Source of the DNA: Butyrivibrio sp.
GTDB lineage: Bacteria; Bacillota_A; Clostridia; Lachnospirales; Lachnospiraceae
Assembly (NCBI RefSeq): GCF_024699075.1
Contig: NZ_JAILQF010000282.1
Span: 1-6,754, forward strand
Reading direction: 5' to 3'
Length of the DNA: 6,754 bases
The notes beneath the pieces are model-generated. The model was given only the letters and a program-made list of their open reading frames with translations, was not told the origin of the DNA and made no database searches. How positions within the stretch are numbered: the stretch's first letter is position 1; each line of letters begins with the position of its first letter. Both the position numbers and the translations under genes were made by a program. Shown here piece after piece: positions 1 to 5,564 of this stretch.

Positions 1-330
1 TCTTATAAGCCTACAATTGCTATACTTGCAGTAGCAGCAGCTATCTGCGGCGGCATCATATCACTGTTTGCTTCAGCATTCCCGGACGGCCTTGAATGGT
101 CCATGGAGAAAGTTGCAGGAACAGCAGAACTTGAAGCAACAGGCAGCGCTTACGAAACAGCAGCCGGAATCCAGGAAGCAACATCGCTTCTTCCTGACTA
201 CGCTTTCAAAGGAAGCGAATCCGTACTTGGAACAAGCTTTTCAGGAATCGTAGGAGCTTTAGTAGTTGTACTTATAACAGTTGGCGCCTGCTATGCCTTT
301 AAATTTTTTAGCAAAAAAAATAAAGCATGA
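1..330 (+). CDS. cbiM: CbiM/NikM-type cobalt/nickel ECF transporter substrate component, C-terminal part with PDGLE domain (5' truncated)
   Basis: The reading frame is open from the first base to TGA at 328-330 (109 codons), so the gene starts before the window. The visible protein has a membrane segment (about residues 5-26 of the fragment), then PDGLEWSMEKVAG, a soluble loop containing PDYAFKG, then GTSFSGIVGAL leading into a second membrane segment and a short basic tail (FFSKKNKA). PDGLE, PDYAF and the TSxxGIVG stretch are the pattern of the PDGLE domain, the CbiN/NikN-like part often fused to CbiM/NikM. In this family the protein is the membrane substrate-binding component that works with CbiQ and CbiO, and both genes follow here. 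Cobalt versus nickel cannot be decided because the metal-binding N-terminus lies outside. The Met at 103 is internal to the domain and is not a start. The stop codon overlaps the start of the next small ORF (ATGA, 327-330). Confidence 0.9.
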   Translation, partial: SYKPTIAILAVAAAICGGIISLFASAFPDGLEWSMEKVAGTAELEATGSAYETAAGIQEATSLLPDYAFKGSESVLGTSFSGIVGALVVVLITVGACYAFKFFSKKNKA

Positions 331-482
331 TCCGCTCAGATTCACATTTAAAAAAAGCTTATCCTAGCTATCTAAATTTAGATATAAGTTCAATAGATAC
401 TAGCTATCTAAATTTAGATATAAGTTCAATAGATTATAGTTACCTAAATTTAGATATGAGTTCAATAGATCAAAACTACTAA
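327..482 (+). CDS. Small repeat ORF (51 aa) between cbiM and cbiQ, unrecognised
   Basis: ATG at 327 overlaps the cbiM TGA (ATGA), and the frame stays open to TAA at 480-482, 8 nt before the cbiQ ATG. The product starts MIRSDSHLKKAYP and then consists of three copies of a 12-residue unit (SYLNLDISSID plus one variable residue, roughly residues 13-24, 25-36 and 37-48) ending in QNY. The underlying 36-bp DNA unit is a multiple of three, so the frame survives each copy. Between copies two and three, two codon changes are synonymous (AGC/AGT, TAT/TAC), while the variable residue and Ile-to-Met change the protein. I do not recognise the peptide. It has no signal peptide or membrane segment. There is no clear Shine-Dalgarno, so translation would rely on coupling to cbiM. 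Its translation could deliver ribosomes to cbiQ, which also lacks a good binding site. It may instead be a chance frame through a non-coding repeat. Confidence 0.45.
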   Translation: MIRSDSHLKKAYPSYLNLDISSIDTSYLNLDISSIDYSYLNLDMSSIDQNY

Positions 483-505
483 ATTAAGATATGAGTTCAA
501 TAGAT
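363..505 (+). repeat. 36-bp tandem repeat, four copies, last one running into the cbiQ start
   Basis: The copies lie at 363-398, 399-434, 435-470 and 471-505. Copies 1 and 2 differ at a single base. Copy 3 has several changes. Copy 4 has lost one base (35 bp) and carries TAA where the others have TTA. A further partial copy (CAAAACTTAC) follows at 506-515 inside cbiQ. The constant part of each unit is AGTTCAATAGAT preceded by ATA (copies 1 and 2) or ATG (copies 3 and 4). In copy 4 this ATG is the cbiQ start, so cbiQ residues 1-5 (MSSID) are repeat-encoded. The array is far more AT-rich than the flanking genes. The copies abut without spacers. Confidence 0.95.
369..456. promoter_or_regulatory. 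Array of 16-bp palindromes within the tandem repeat
   Basis: TATCTAAATTTAGATA at 369-384 and again at 405-420 is a perfect palindrome. The third copy at 441-456 differs at one base (TACC instead of TATC), and the fourth (477-491) is degenerate and shortened. The centres are 36 bp apart. A perfect dyad repeated at constant spacing just before a metal-transporter gene could be an operator for a dimeric regulator, or weak RNA hairpins within the cbiM-cbiQ transcript. I cannot match it to a known metal-regulator box. The function is inference; only the symmetry is seen. Confidence 0.4.
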
Positions 506-1264
506 CAAAACTTACGAGAACTTAATAAGATTCAGGATCTTCAGCAGCGTTCCCATTGGATGAATGACCTTCATCCTCTGGGGAAGCTGCTTATTAGCGT
601 TATATACATATTTTTGACAGCTTCATTTGGAGGCTATGATATAGCGCCACTTATACTTATGGCTATCTATCTCGTATTTACTTTTCTTATGGGGGACCTT
701 TCCTTAAAAGAAGGCCTGTATAGAATGAGACTTATACTACCGCTTGTCATGTTCGTAGGAATCTTTAACCCCTTCTTTGACACCAAAACAGTACTATATA
801 TAGGAAGTATACCTGTTTCAGGCGGAGTCATATCGATGATAACCCTCATCATAAAAGGTCTTTACTGCGTGCTGGCAGCCTATGCGCTGATAGCTACCAC
901 ATCAATAGACGACATCTGCTATGCCTTAAGATGTCTTAAAGTCCCTAAGATAATTGTGATCGTGATCATGCTCATATACAGATATTTCGATGTCATGGCA
1001 CAGGAAGCTGCAAGGATCACAACAGCCTACAGATTAAGGGCTCCATCACAAAAAGGCATACATTATAAAGCCTGGGGAACGCTCGTTGGACAGTGGCTTC
1101 TTCGAAGCATGGACAGAGCTGAAATGGTCTATGAGAGCATGCTCCTTAGAGGCTTTAAAGGCGAATTTTCTTTTAACAACAAAAAAGTGACCCCATTTGA
1201 CATCATCTATCCCCTAATATGGGCCACTATCTTGATCATTATCAGGTGCAGGATACTACTATGA
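491..1264 (+). CDS. cbiQ: CbiQ-type ECF transporter transmembrane (T) component
   Basis: 257 residues, a usual length for CbiQ/NikQ. The protein couples ATP hydrolysis by CbiO to metal uptake through the CbiM-type component. The N-terminus contains LHPLGKLL (residues 27-34), the conserved entry to the first membrane helix in this family. Hydrophobic helices follow at about 33-48, 50-67, 79-95, 112-136 and 152-165, with a last one at about 238-253. The cytoplasmic coupling region lies at about 170-222, with AARITTAYRLRA and ESMLLRGF in place of the two Ala-Arg-Gly-like motifs that contact the ATPase. The ATG at 491 has no good ribosome binding site. It sits 8 nt after the stop of the small repeat ORF, which suggests reinitiation. 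The next in-frame Met (residue 24) would leave little before the HP motif, so 491 is preferred. The stop overlaps the cbiO start (ATGA, 1261-1264). Confidence 0.93.
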   Translation: MSSIDQNLRELNKIQDLQQRSHWMNDLHPLGKLLISVIYIFLTASFGGYDIAPLILMAIYLVFTFLMGDLSLKEGLYRMRLILPLVMFVGIFNPFFDTKTVLYIGSIPVSGGVISMITLIIKGLYCVLAAYALIATTSIDDICYALRCLKVPKIIVIVIMLIYRYFDVMAQEAARITTAYRLRAPSQKGIHYKAWGTLVGQWLLRSMDRAEMVYESMLLRGFKGEFSFNNKKVTPFDIIYPLIWATILIIIRCRILL

Positions 1265-2007
1265 AAACAGGAATACACGGCGAAATCTTAAAAATTGAAA
1301 ATCTCTCTTTTGCCTACGACAAGGACACACCTGTCCTTCAGGATATAAATCTTCATGCAAAGGACGGCGAAAGCATAGGCATAATAGGTGCCAACGGAAT
1401 CGGTAAGTCCACCCTCATGAAGCTTCTGGTAGGACTGTATACCAATTACCAGGGAACACTTGTTGTTGCAGGGCATGAAGTCACTTCCCAAAACCTAAAC
1501 CACATAAGAGAACACGTTGGCTACGTATTCCAGGATTCTGACAGCCAACTCTTCTTGTCGAGCGTTGAAGACGATATTGCATTTGGGCCCAGAAACTACG
1601 GCCTGTCTGAAGAGGAAGTTCAAAAGAGAGTAGACGATGCGCTTTCATTCCTCAATATCGAACACCTCCGCAGGAAGCAGACCTACAAAATGTCAGGTGG
1701 GGAAAAAAAGCTCGCATCAATAGCCACCATCCTTGCCATGAATCCAGACATCATCATCATGGATGAGCCATCAATAGCCCTTGATCCTAGAAACAGAAGG
1801 AATCTTATAGGTATACTAAATGAAATAAAATCTCTCAAAATAATAACATCCCATGACCTTGATTTTGTCATGGATACCTGCGAAAGAACCGTTCTGATAG
1901 ATGAAGGGAGGATCATTGCAGATGGAGATACAAATACCATCCTAAAAGATAAAGACCTTCTGACATCCCACGGACTTGAACTCCCACTTAGCCTTTCAAG
2001 ACTATAA
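1261..2007 (+). CDS. cbiO: CbiO-type ECF transporter ATP-binding protein
   Basis: 248 residues from ATG 1261. This start overlaps the cbiQ stop and has AGGA at 1250-1253, 7 nt upstream; an in-frame ATG at 1219 lies inside cbiQ and lacks this support. It is the cytoplasmic ATPase that powers the importer. Motifs in order are Walker A GANGIGKST (43-51), Q-loop YVFQDSDSQLF (Gln91), signature MSGGEKK (144-150), Walker B DIIIMDEP with catalytic Glu169, D-loop ALD (173-175) and switch His198 in TSHDL. The QDSDSQLF and DDIAFGPRNYGL stretches are typical of ECF-type ATPases. The signature has Glu where Gln is more common (SGGE), which is seen in active members. A single ATPase gene fits the CbiMNQO layout, in which CbiO acts as a homodimer. 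It is the last gene of the operon in view. Confidence 0.96.
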   Translation: MKTGIHGEILKIENLSFAYDKDTPVLQDINLHAKDGESIGIIGANGIGKSTLMKLLVGLYTNYQGTLVVAGHEVTSQNLNHIREHVGYVFQDSDSQLFLSSVEDDIAFGPRNYGLSEEEVQKRVDDALSFLNIEHLRRKQTYKMSGGEKKLASIATILAMNPDIIIMDEPSIALDPRNRRNLIGILNEIKSLKIITSHDLDFVMDTCERTVLIDEGRIIADGDTNTILKDKDLLTSHGLELPLSLSRL

Positions 2008-2049
2008 CTATCACTTGGAAAGTCATACTTATATCCCCCTTTATCAGTG

Positions 2050-2076
2050 AAAATATGCATTTCGTCGCATATTTTT
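2050..2076 (+). terminator. Weak terminator-like hairpin after cbiO
   Basis: AAAATATGC (2050-2058) pairs perfectly with GCATATTTT (2067-2075) across an 8-nt loop, and the 3' arm ends in a run of five T. Only two of the nine pairs are G-C, so it is a poor intrinsic terminator. It is the only candidate between cbiO and the next gene. It may instead be an operator, because it overlaps the direct repeat at 2060-2096. Confidence 0.35.
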
Positions 2077-2096
2077 GACGTTTCGTCGGATTTTGA
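2060..2096. repeat. Imperfect direct repeat upstream of the membrane protein gene
   Basis: TTTCGTCG occurs at 2060-2067 and 2081-2088, a 21-bp offset (two helical turns). Each is followed by a related A/T stretch ending in TTTTGA, so the units read TTTCGTCGCATATTTTTGA and TTTCGTCGGATTTTGA. The second unit overlaps the possible -35 of the following promoter. This is the geometry of a two-site activator or repressor operator, but no binding protein can be named. Confidence 0.4.
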
Positions 2097-2124
2097 ACAC
2101 ATATTATATCAGATAAAGTATAAT
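2093..2124 (+). promoter_or_regulatory. Probable sigma-A-type promoter of the membrane protein gene
   Basis: A perfect TATAAT lies at 2119-2124, 37 bp before the ATG at 2162. The best upstream hexamer, TTGAAC at 2093-2098, is 20 bp away, longer than the usual 17, so the -35 is weak. That would fit a promoter needing an activator at the overlapping direct repeat. Confidence 0.5.
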
Positions 2125-2161
2125 TGCTTCGAAAATACATTTGATAAAAGGGGAGCACCTA

Positions 2162-3103
2162 ATGAAAGAAAGAAAAAAGTTAGCTCAGCAGATTTACAAC
2201 AAGTTTTTCTTAAGAACACTTGTAGTTCTCGGAGTCATTCTTATTCTCTGCATTATCGCATCAGCCACAAGATTATTCGGAACAGGATTTATAGGCATAC
2301 TACTTGGTATCGTATTACTAATCGTATCAGCTTTTATGCTTTATATGATGGGAGTATATGATAATGCAAGAACTCTTATGATCGCAAGGGCACTTGTCGG
2401 AAGAGAGATATCTGATAATCCTGTCAAAGAAGGCCTTGATCTCTTAAACAAATTCGGAAACAGAAGATTCATAGCCCGTAAGAGAAGTTTTGGAATCATA
2501 ATGCGCAAAGCTACAAAGGGCATCATAAAGATAACATCATACCTCGCAGAACTCAACATTCCATTAATGCCAGTTATAGCAAAGCTTATCAACAACGTAG
2601 TAAAAACAGCTTATAATAATACAGCCAAAATGATCCTGTGTTATCAGCTTGGCTACTTCGAAGACTCAAATATGGACCAGTTCTATGATCTTGTAACCTA
2701 CTATGTTCAGGATGGCAAGAACTTCCTTTTAAGAACTATTAAAAGAGAGATCCGTTCAAGCATAATCGCTAAAGTAGCAGCAACTGTAACTGTATTAGGA
2801 ATCATCGCATTTTATGCAACACACTCACCACTTGCTGTCATACTCGCTGTTCTTCCATTTGTGATCCTTCTTATCGGAACATTTATGGGAATGCCAAATC
2901 CCACTATAGATACAATGGCAGACTATATTGAATATGTTCAGACACATGCACTTAATACTCAGCTTAAGAGCCAGATCGTAGCTGGTCTTGAGATCACCGA
3001 CAATGTGATCGACATAAAGCGCGCAGTTCAAAATCCAAACACCTACAACTTAAGAAGAGCTGCAAACAGTGTTGAAGACATCTCCAGAAGAATTAACAAA
3101 TAA
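2162..3103 (+). CDS. Membrane protein of unknown function
   Basis: 313 residues from ATG 2162, which has GGGGAG at 2150-2155, 6 nt upstream. A TTG seven codons earlier (2141) would lie before this ribosome binding site and is rejected. I do not recognise a family. The protein begins with a basic stretch (MKERKKLAQQ), has two membrane helices at about 17-36 and 40-63, a long soluble basic region at about 65-200 (many Lys/Arg, with RRFIARKR at 101-108), a second helix pair at about 203-220 and 223-242, and a C-terminal soluble tail to 313. The two short-loop hairpins put the middle region and both ends on the same side, most likely the cytoplasm by the positive-inside rule. There are no catalytic or metal-binding motifs that I can point to. 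It has its own probable promoter and a strong terminator, so it appears to be a single-gene unit. Confidence 0.88.
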   Translation: MKERKKLAQQIYNKFFLRTLVVLGVILILCIIASATRLFGTGFIGILLGIVLLIVSAFMLYMMGVYDNARTLMIARALVGREISDNPVKEGLDLLNKFGNRRFIARKRSFGIIMRKATKGIIKITSYLAELNIPLMPVIAKLINNVVKTAYNNTAKMILCYQLGYFEDSNMDQFYDLVTYYVQDGKNFLLRTIKREIRSSIIAKVAATVTVLGIIAFYATHSPLAVILAVLPFVILLIGTFMGMPNPTIDTMADYIEYVQTHALNTQLKSQIVAGLEITDNVIDIKRAVQNPNTYNLRRAANSVEDISRRINK

Positions 3104-3116
3104 GTAGCACTCAAAC

Positions 3117-3164
3117 AAAAAGTACGTAAAGAATGAGGTTCCCTCAGACTTTACGTACTTTTTT
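3117..3164. terminator. Strong bidirectional intrinsic terminator
   Basis: AAAAAGTACGTAAAG (3117-3131) pairs perfectly with 3149-3163. Inside it, TGAGG (3134-3138) pairs with CCTCA (3142-3146) around a TTC loop. On the + strand the hairpin is followed by six T (3159-3164). On the - strand the A-run at 3117-3121 becomes a T-run. It therefore serves both the membrane protein gene and the converging sensor kinase gene. Confidence 0.93.
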
Positions 3165-3189
3165 ATTCACTCTTTCATCAATAGCAATG

Positions 3190-4671
3190 TCAGTTCTTCC
3201 CATTCGGTAGCATGACCAGAAATCTTATGATATTATCGCCGTCTCGTATGGCCTCTATGTTACCGCCATGAGAGACTGCTATAGCTCTTGCAACGGAAAG
3301 ACCTATGCCGTATCCTCCGCTCTTCCTGTTCCTTGAAGTATCTGCTCTATAGAACCTGTCGAAGAGCCTGTCCAGATCACCTTCAGGCATATTGTCGCAG
3401 GTATTACTTACTTCAAATTCTATATGCCTTCCCTTATTCATCCTGACAGATATATTACCCTCATCAGATGAATACTTCATGGCATTGTCTATAAGAAGAG
3501 ACGCAAGCTGGGTCATGGAATTCTTATCACCCTTTATATGAACTCCGGACTCTATATCAATTGAATATTTTTTGCCGGAACTCTCTGCAACAGCTTCAAA
3601 GCTCTTTGCCGTCTCCATAAGGATACTACTTAAATCTATATCTGAGAAAATAAGCTTAACGTTCTCTTCTTCCATACGTGAAAGAGTAAGCATATTCTTA
3701 ACAAGAGCAGTCATGCGGTTAACCTGGTTCTTAATGCTCTGCGTCCACTCACTTTTGCCATTATCAAGTTCTATTACGTCAACGTTGGCAGATATAACAG
3801 CAAGCGGCGTCTTAAGCTCATGACCAGCATCAGTTATAAATCTCTTCTGCTTCTCCAAAGATTCAACAACCGGATATACTGCATGCCCTGACATAGTCCA
3901 TACAAGGATGAACATGGCTATAAGGCATACAAACATCAGGATAAAAGAATTACGAAGAAGCTTTATGGAATTGGACAGATCAGAGCTGCAGTCCTTAAAA
4001 AGAATAAGAGTGCCGCCTGTCTCCATCTCTTTAACATAATATCTATAGGATGATTTGTAGCCCTTTGTATGACCCGTTCCATAAATATCGGCAGCCATAT
4101 TGCCGGCAATAGTCTCAGAAACAGAGGCTATATGACTTGTATCTATCTCTATGGCTTCTCCGGACTCATTAAATCTTACCCAGAAATATCTTGTAGAAAA
4201 TGGAGTTTCCATATTTCTGGTATAGTCCAGATTATTCCTTCCAAGTTCCATGCTTCTTGGTTCCGGAGGTCCGGAATTTCCTTCAGAAGAGCTTCCCGGA
4301 GAATGTGAAGATCCCTCTTCCATGCTCATATGTTTTGAAGAGGAATTACCAGATTCATCATCTGAAGATGAGGAATTATCCCCAGAGGAATTATTTTCAT
4401 GAGAATTGCCTTCTTGAGAATCATCTTCCGGCTTCCCATTTTCAGGTGGTGCCATATCAGAACTGCCAAATCCGTTTTCGCCGGATCCAAACATAGGCCC
4501 ATTTTCAGGGAATGCTCCATCATTATCTGCAAGAGTCTTGAGTATTGAATCTGCGCTATTTGTAACTTCTATAAGATTGGCCACATTGATAACGCTTATA
4601 AGCACCACAAGTATCACAAGCAGTGCGCTCATTGCAGTTATTACAAACTTTCTGCGAAGTTTACTGACCAT
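3190..4671 (-). CDS. Two-component sensor histidine kinase
   Basis: 493 residues. The N-terminal membrane helix is at about 10-32, followed by an extracellular region at about 33-240, a second helix at about 241-260, and then the kinase core with only a short linker and no room for a HAMP domain. The core has the H-box FITDAGHELKTPL with phospho-accepting His284, the N-box LLIDNAMKY with Asn396, the F-box LFDRFYRAD (436-444) and the G2 box GGYGIGLSVA (452-461). The usual DxGxG of the G1 box is replaced by NTCDNMPEGDL, a variation common in this clostridial kinase group. The extracellular part combines a low-complexity Ser/Asn/Gly/Glu-rich stretch (about 52-140) with a folded segment, TRYFWVRFNESGEAIEIDTSHIA onward. 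It is cotranscribed with the response regulator, starting 3 nt after that gene's stop, with AGGA about 10 nt before the ATG. The ligand is unknown. Confidence 0.95.
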   Translation of the reverse strand: MVSKLRRKFVITAMSALLVILVVLISVINVANLIEVTNSADSILKTLADNDGAFPENGPMFGSGENGFGSSDMAPPENGKPEDDSQEGNSHENNSSGDNSSSSDDESGNSSSKHMSMEEGSSHSPGSSSEGNSGPPEPRSMELGRNNLDYTRNMETPFSTRYFWVRFNESGEAIEIDTSHIASVSETIAGNMAADIYGTGHTKGYKSSYRYYVKEMETGGTLILFKDCSSDLSNSIKLLRNSFILMFVCLIAMFILVWTMSGHAVYPVVESLEKQKRFITDAGHELKTPLAVISANVDVIELDNGKSEWTQSIKNQVNRMTALVKNMLTLSRMEEENVKLIFSDIDLSSILMETAKSFEAVAESSGKKYSIDIESGVHIKGDKNSMTQLASLLIDNAMKYSSDEGNISVRMNKGRHIEFEVSNTCDNMPEGDLDRLFDRFYRADTSRNRKSGGYGIGLSVARAIAVSHGGNIEAIRDGDNIIRFLVMLPNGKN

Positions 4672-4674
4672 AGA

Positions 4675-5355
4675 TCACGCATCCTTTTTTTCGTGAATAG
4701 AATATCCAACGCCTCTCGATGCCTTAATTTCTGCTGTTGATTCAAGTGCCGCAAGCTTCTTACGAAGATTGGATATATATACCCAGACAACATTAACATC
4801 AGCTTCACCATCAGCCCATATCCTGTCCATAAAATTATCGACAGATACTACTCTTCCGGGAGTAGTCATGAGCATCTCCATCATCTGGAACTCTCTGCCC
4901 GCAAGGCGTATGCCTTCGTGACCCTCGGTAGAAAGCTCATAAGTATTACGGTCCAGAACAAGATTTCCACAGGAAAGCGAAGTCTGGCTAAAATCTGCCT
5001 TACGTCTTGTCATGGCACGAATTCTTGCAAGAAGTTCGCCCATATCAAAAGGCTTGGTAAGATAATCATCCGCACCAAGATCAAGTCCCTTGATTCTGTC
5101 ATCAATGTCATTCTTGGCAGTAAGGAACAGGACCGGCGTAGTAATTCCGGCCTCTCTTAGCTTTTTAAGGACCATGGTCCCTTCCATCTTGGGCATCATG
5201 ATATCAAGTATTATTCCGTCATAATCACCAGAAAGTCCGTAGTCAAGAGCATCCTCTCCATCATATACAGCATCGACCGTATAGCTTGAGTGACGAAGTA
5301 TGGCAACCAGAGCATTTGATAATTCTTCTTCATCTTCTGCAAGTAATAAACGCAT
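4675..5355 (-). CDS. OmpR-family response regulator transcription factor
   Basis: 226 residues, the standard length. The receiver domain (1-118) has the acidic pocket Glu7/Asp8, phospho-accepting Asp51 in ILDIMMPKMEG, Thr79 in LFLTA and Lys101 in YLTKPF. The C-terminal winged-helix DNA-binding domain (about 128-222) includes LAGREFQMMEML, the recognition-helix region DVNVVWVYISNLRKKL and the wing RGVGYSI. The start at 5355 is fixed by GGAGGA (complement of 5361-5366), 5 nt before the ATG. It is the first gene of the two-gene unit, and the kinase downstream is its evident partner. Its targets cannot be read from the window. The divergent hydrolase gene, its own promoter and the direct repeat at 2060-2096 are positional candidates only. 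Confidence 0.97.
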   Translation of the reverse strand: MRLLLAEDEEELSNALVAILRHSSYTVDAVYDGEDALDYGLSGDYDGIILDIMMPKMEGTMVLKKLREAGITTPVLFLTAKNDIDDRIKGLDLGADDYLTKPFDMGELLARIRAMTRRKADFSQTSLSCGNLVLDRNTYELSTEGHEGIRLAGREFQMMEMLMTTPGRVVSVDNFMDRIWADGEADVNVVWVYISNLRKKLAALESTAEIKASRGVGYSIHEKKDA

Positions 5356-5366
5356 AATAATCCTCC

Positions 5367-5542
5367 ATTTTCTACAATACCCTCATATATAACAATTTTA
5401 TAACAAAAAACAAGCACTAACAATGCACAAGCATATAAGCATTTGTGCTATTATTGTTTTTGTGGGCTTTAGTTATAACCTAGATAAAAAGGCTTAAAAT
5501 TCATGTTTTCCCGCCCAAACGACACAATAACATTTCTATTTT
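5367..5542. other. Divergent intergenic region between the response regulator and the hydrolase
   Basis: This AT-rich spacer must contain promoters for both directions. For the + strand gene, TATAAC (5474-5479) and TAAAAT (5495-5500) are possible -10 elements, with only a poor TTATTG (5451-5456) as a -35 for the first. For the - strand gene, TATAAA- and TATATA-like hexamers lie in the complement of about 5383-5402. None is strong enough to call. The dyad at 5419-5458 sits between these candidates. Confidence 0.4.
5419..5458. promoter_or_regulatory. Imperfect dyad in the divergent spacer
   Basis: AACAATGCACAAGC (5419-5432) and GC..TTGTGC....ATTGTT (5439-5458) are inverted relative to each other around a 6-nt centre, with bulges of 2 and 4 nt on the right arm. 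AACAAT pairs with ATTGTT, GCACAA with TTGTGC, and GC with GC. It could be an operator shared by the divergent genes or a hairpin in the leader of one of them. It lacks an immediately adjacent T-run after a tight GC stem, so it is not called a terminator. Confidence 0.35.
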
Positions 5543-5564
5543 AAGGAAGGACTGTGAAAAAAAG

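Noticed and set aside
363..505. CRISPR-like array
   Set aside because: The copies abut with no spacers, are only four in number, and the last forms the start of cbiQ. It is a plain tandem repeat.
1219..1260. Longer cbiO start at 1219
   Set aside because: It lies deep inside cbiQ without a good ribosome binding site. The 1261 start has AGGA at proper spacing and the ATGA overlap.
1683..2102. 139-codon open frame on the - strand
   Set aside because: It is antisense to cbiO, with low-complexity Ser/Met-rich composition and no ribosome binding site support. It is a shadow of the cbiO codons.
2141..2161. TTG start for the membrane protein
   Set aside because: It precedes the GGGGAG ribosome binding site, which is ideally placed for ATG 2162.
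2047..2361. 104-codon + strand frame across the spacer
   Set aside because: It overlaps the promoter and the 5' part of the membrane protein gene in another frame, with no ribosome binding site and no coherent domain.
4200..4496. + strand frames opposite the kinase low-complexity region
   Set aside because: They are antisense products of Ser/Asn/Glu codons in the kinase, with no independent gene signals.
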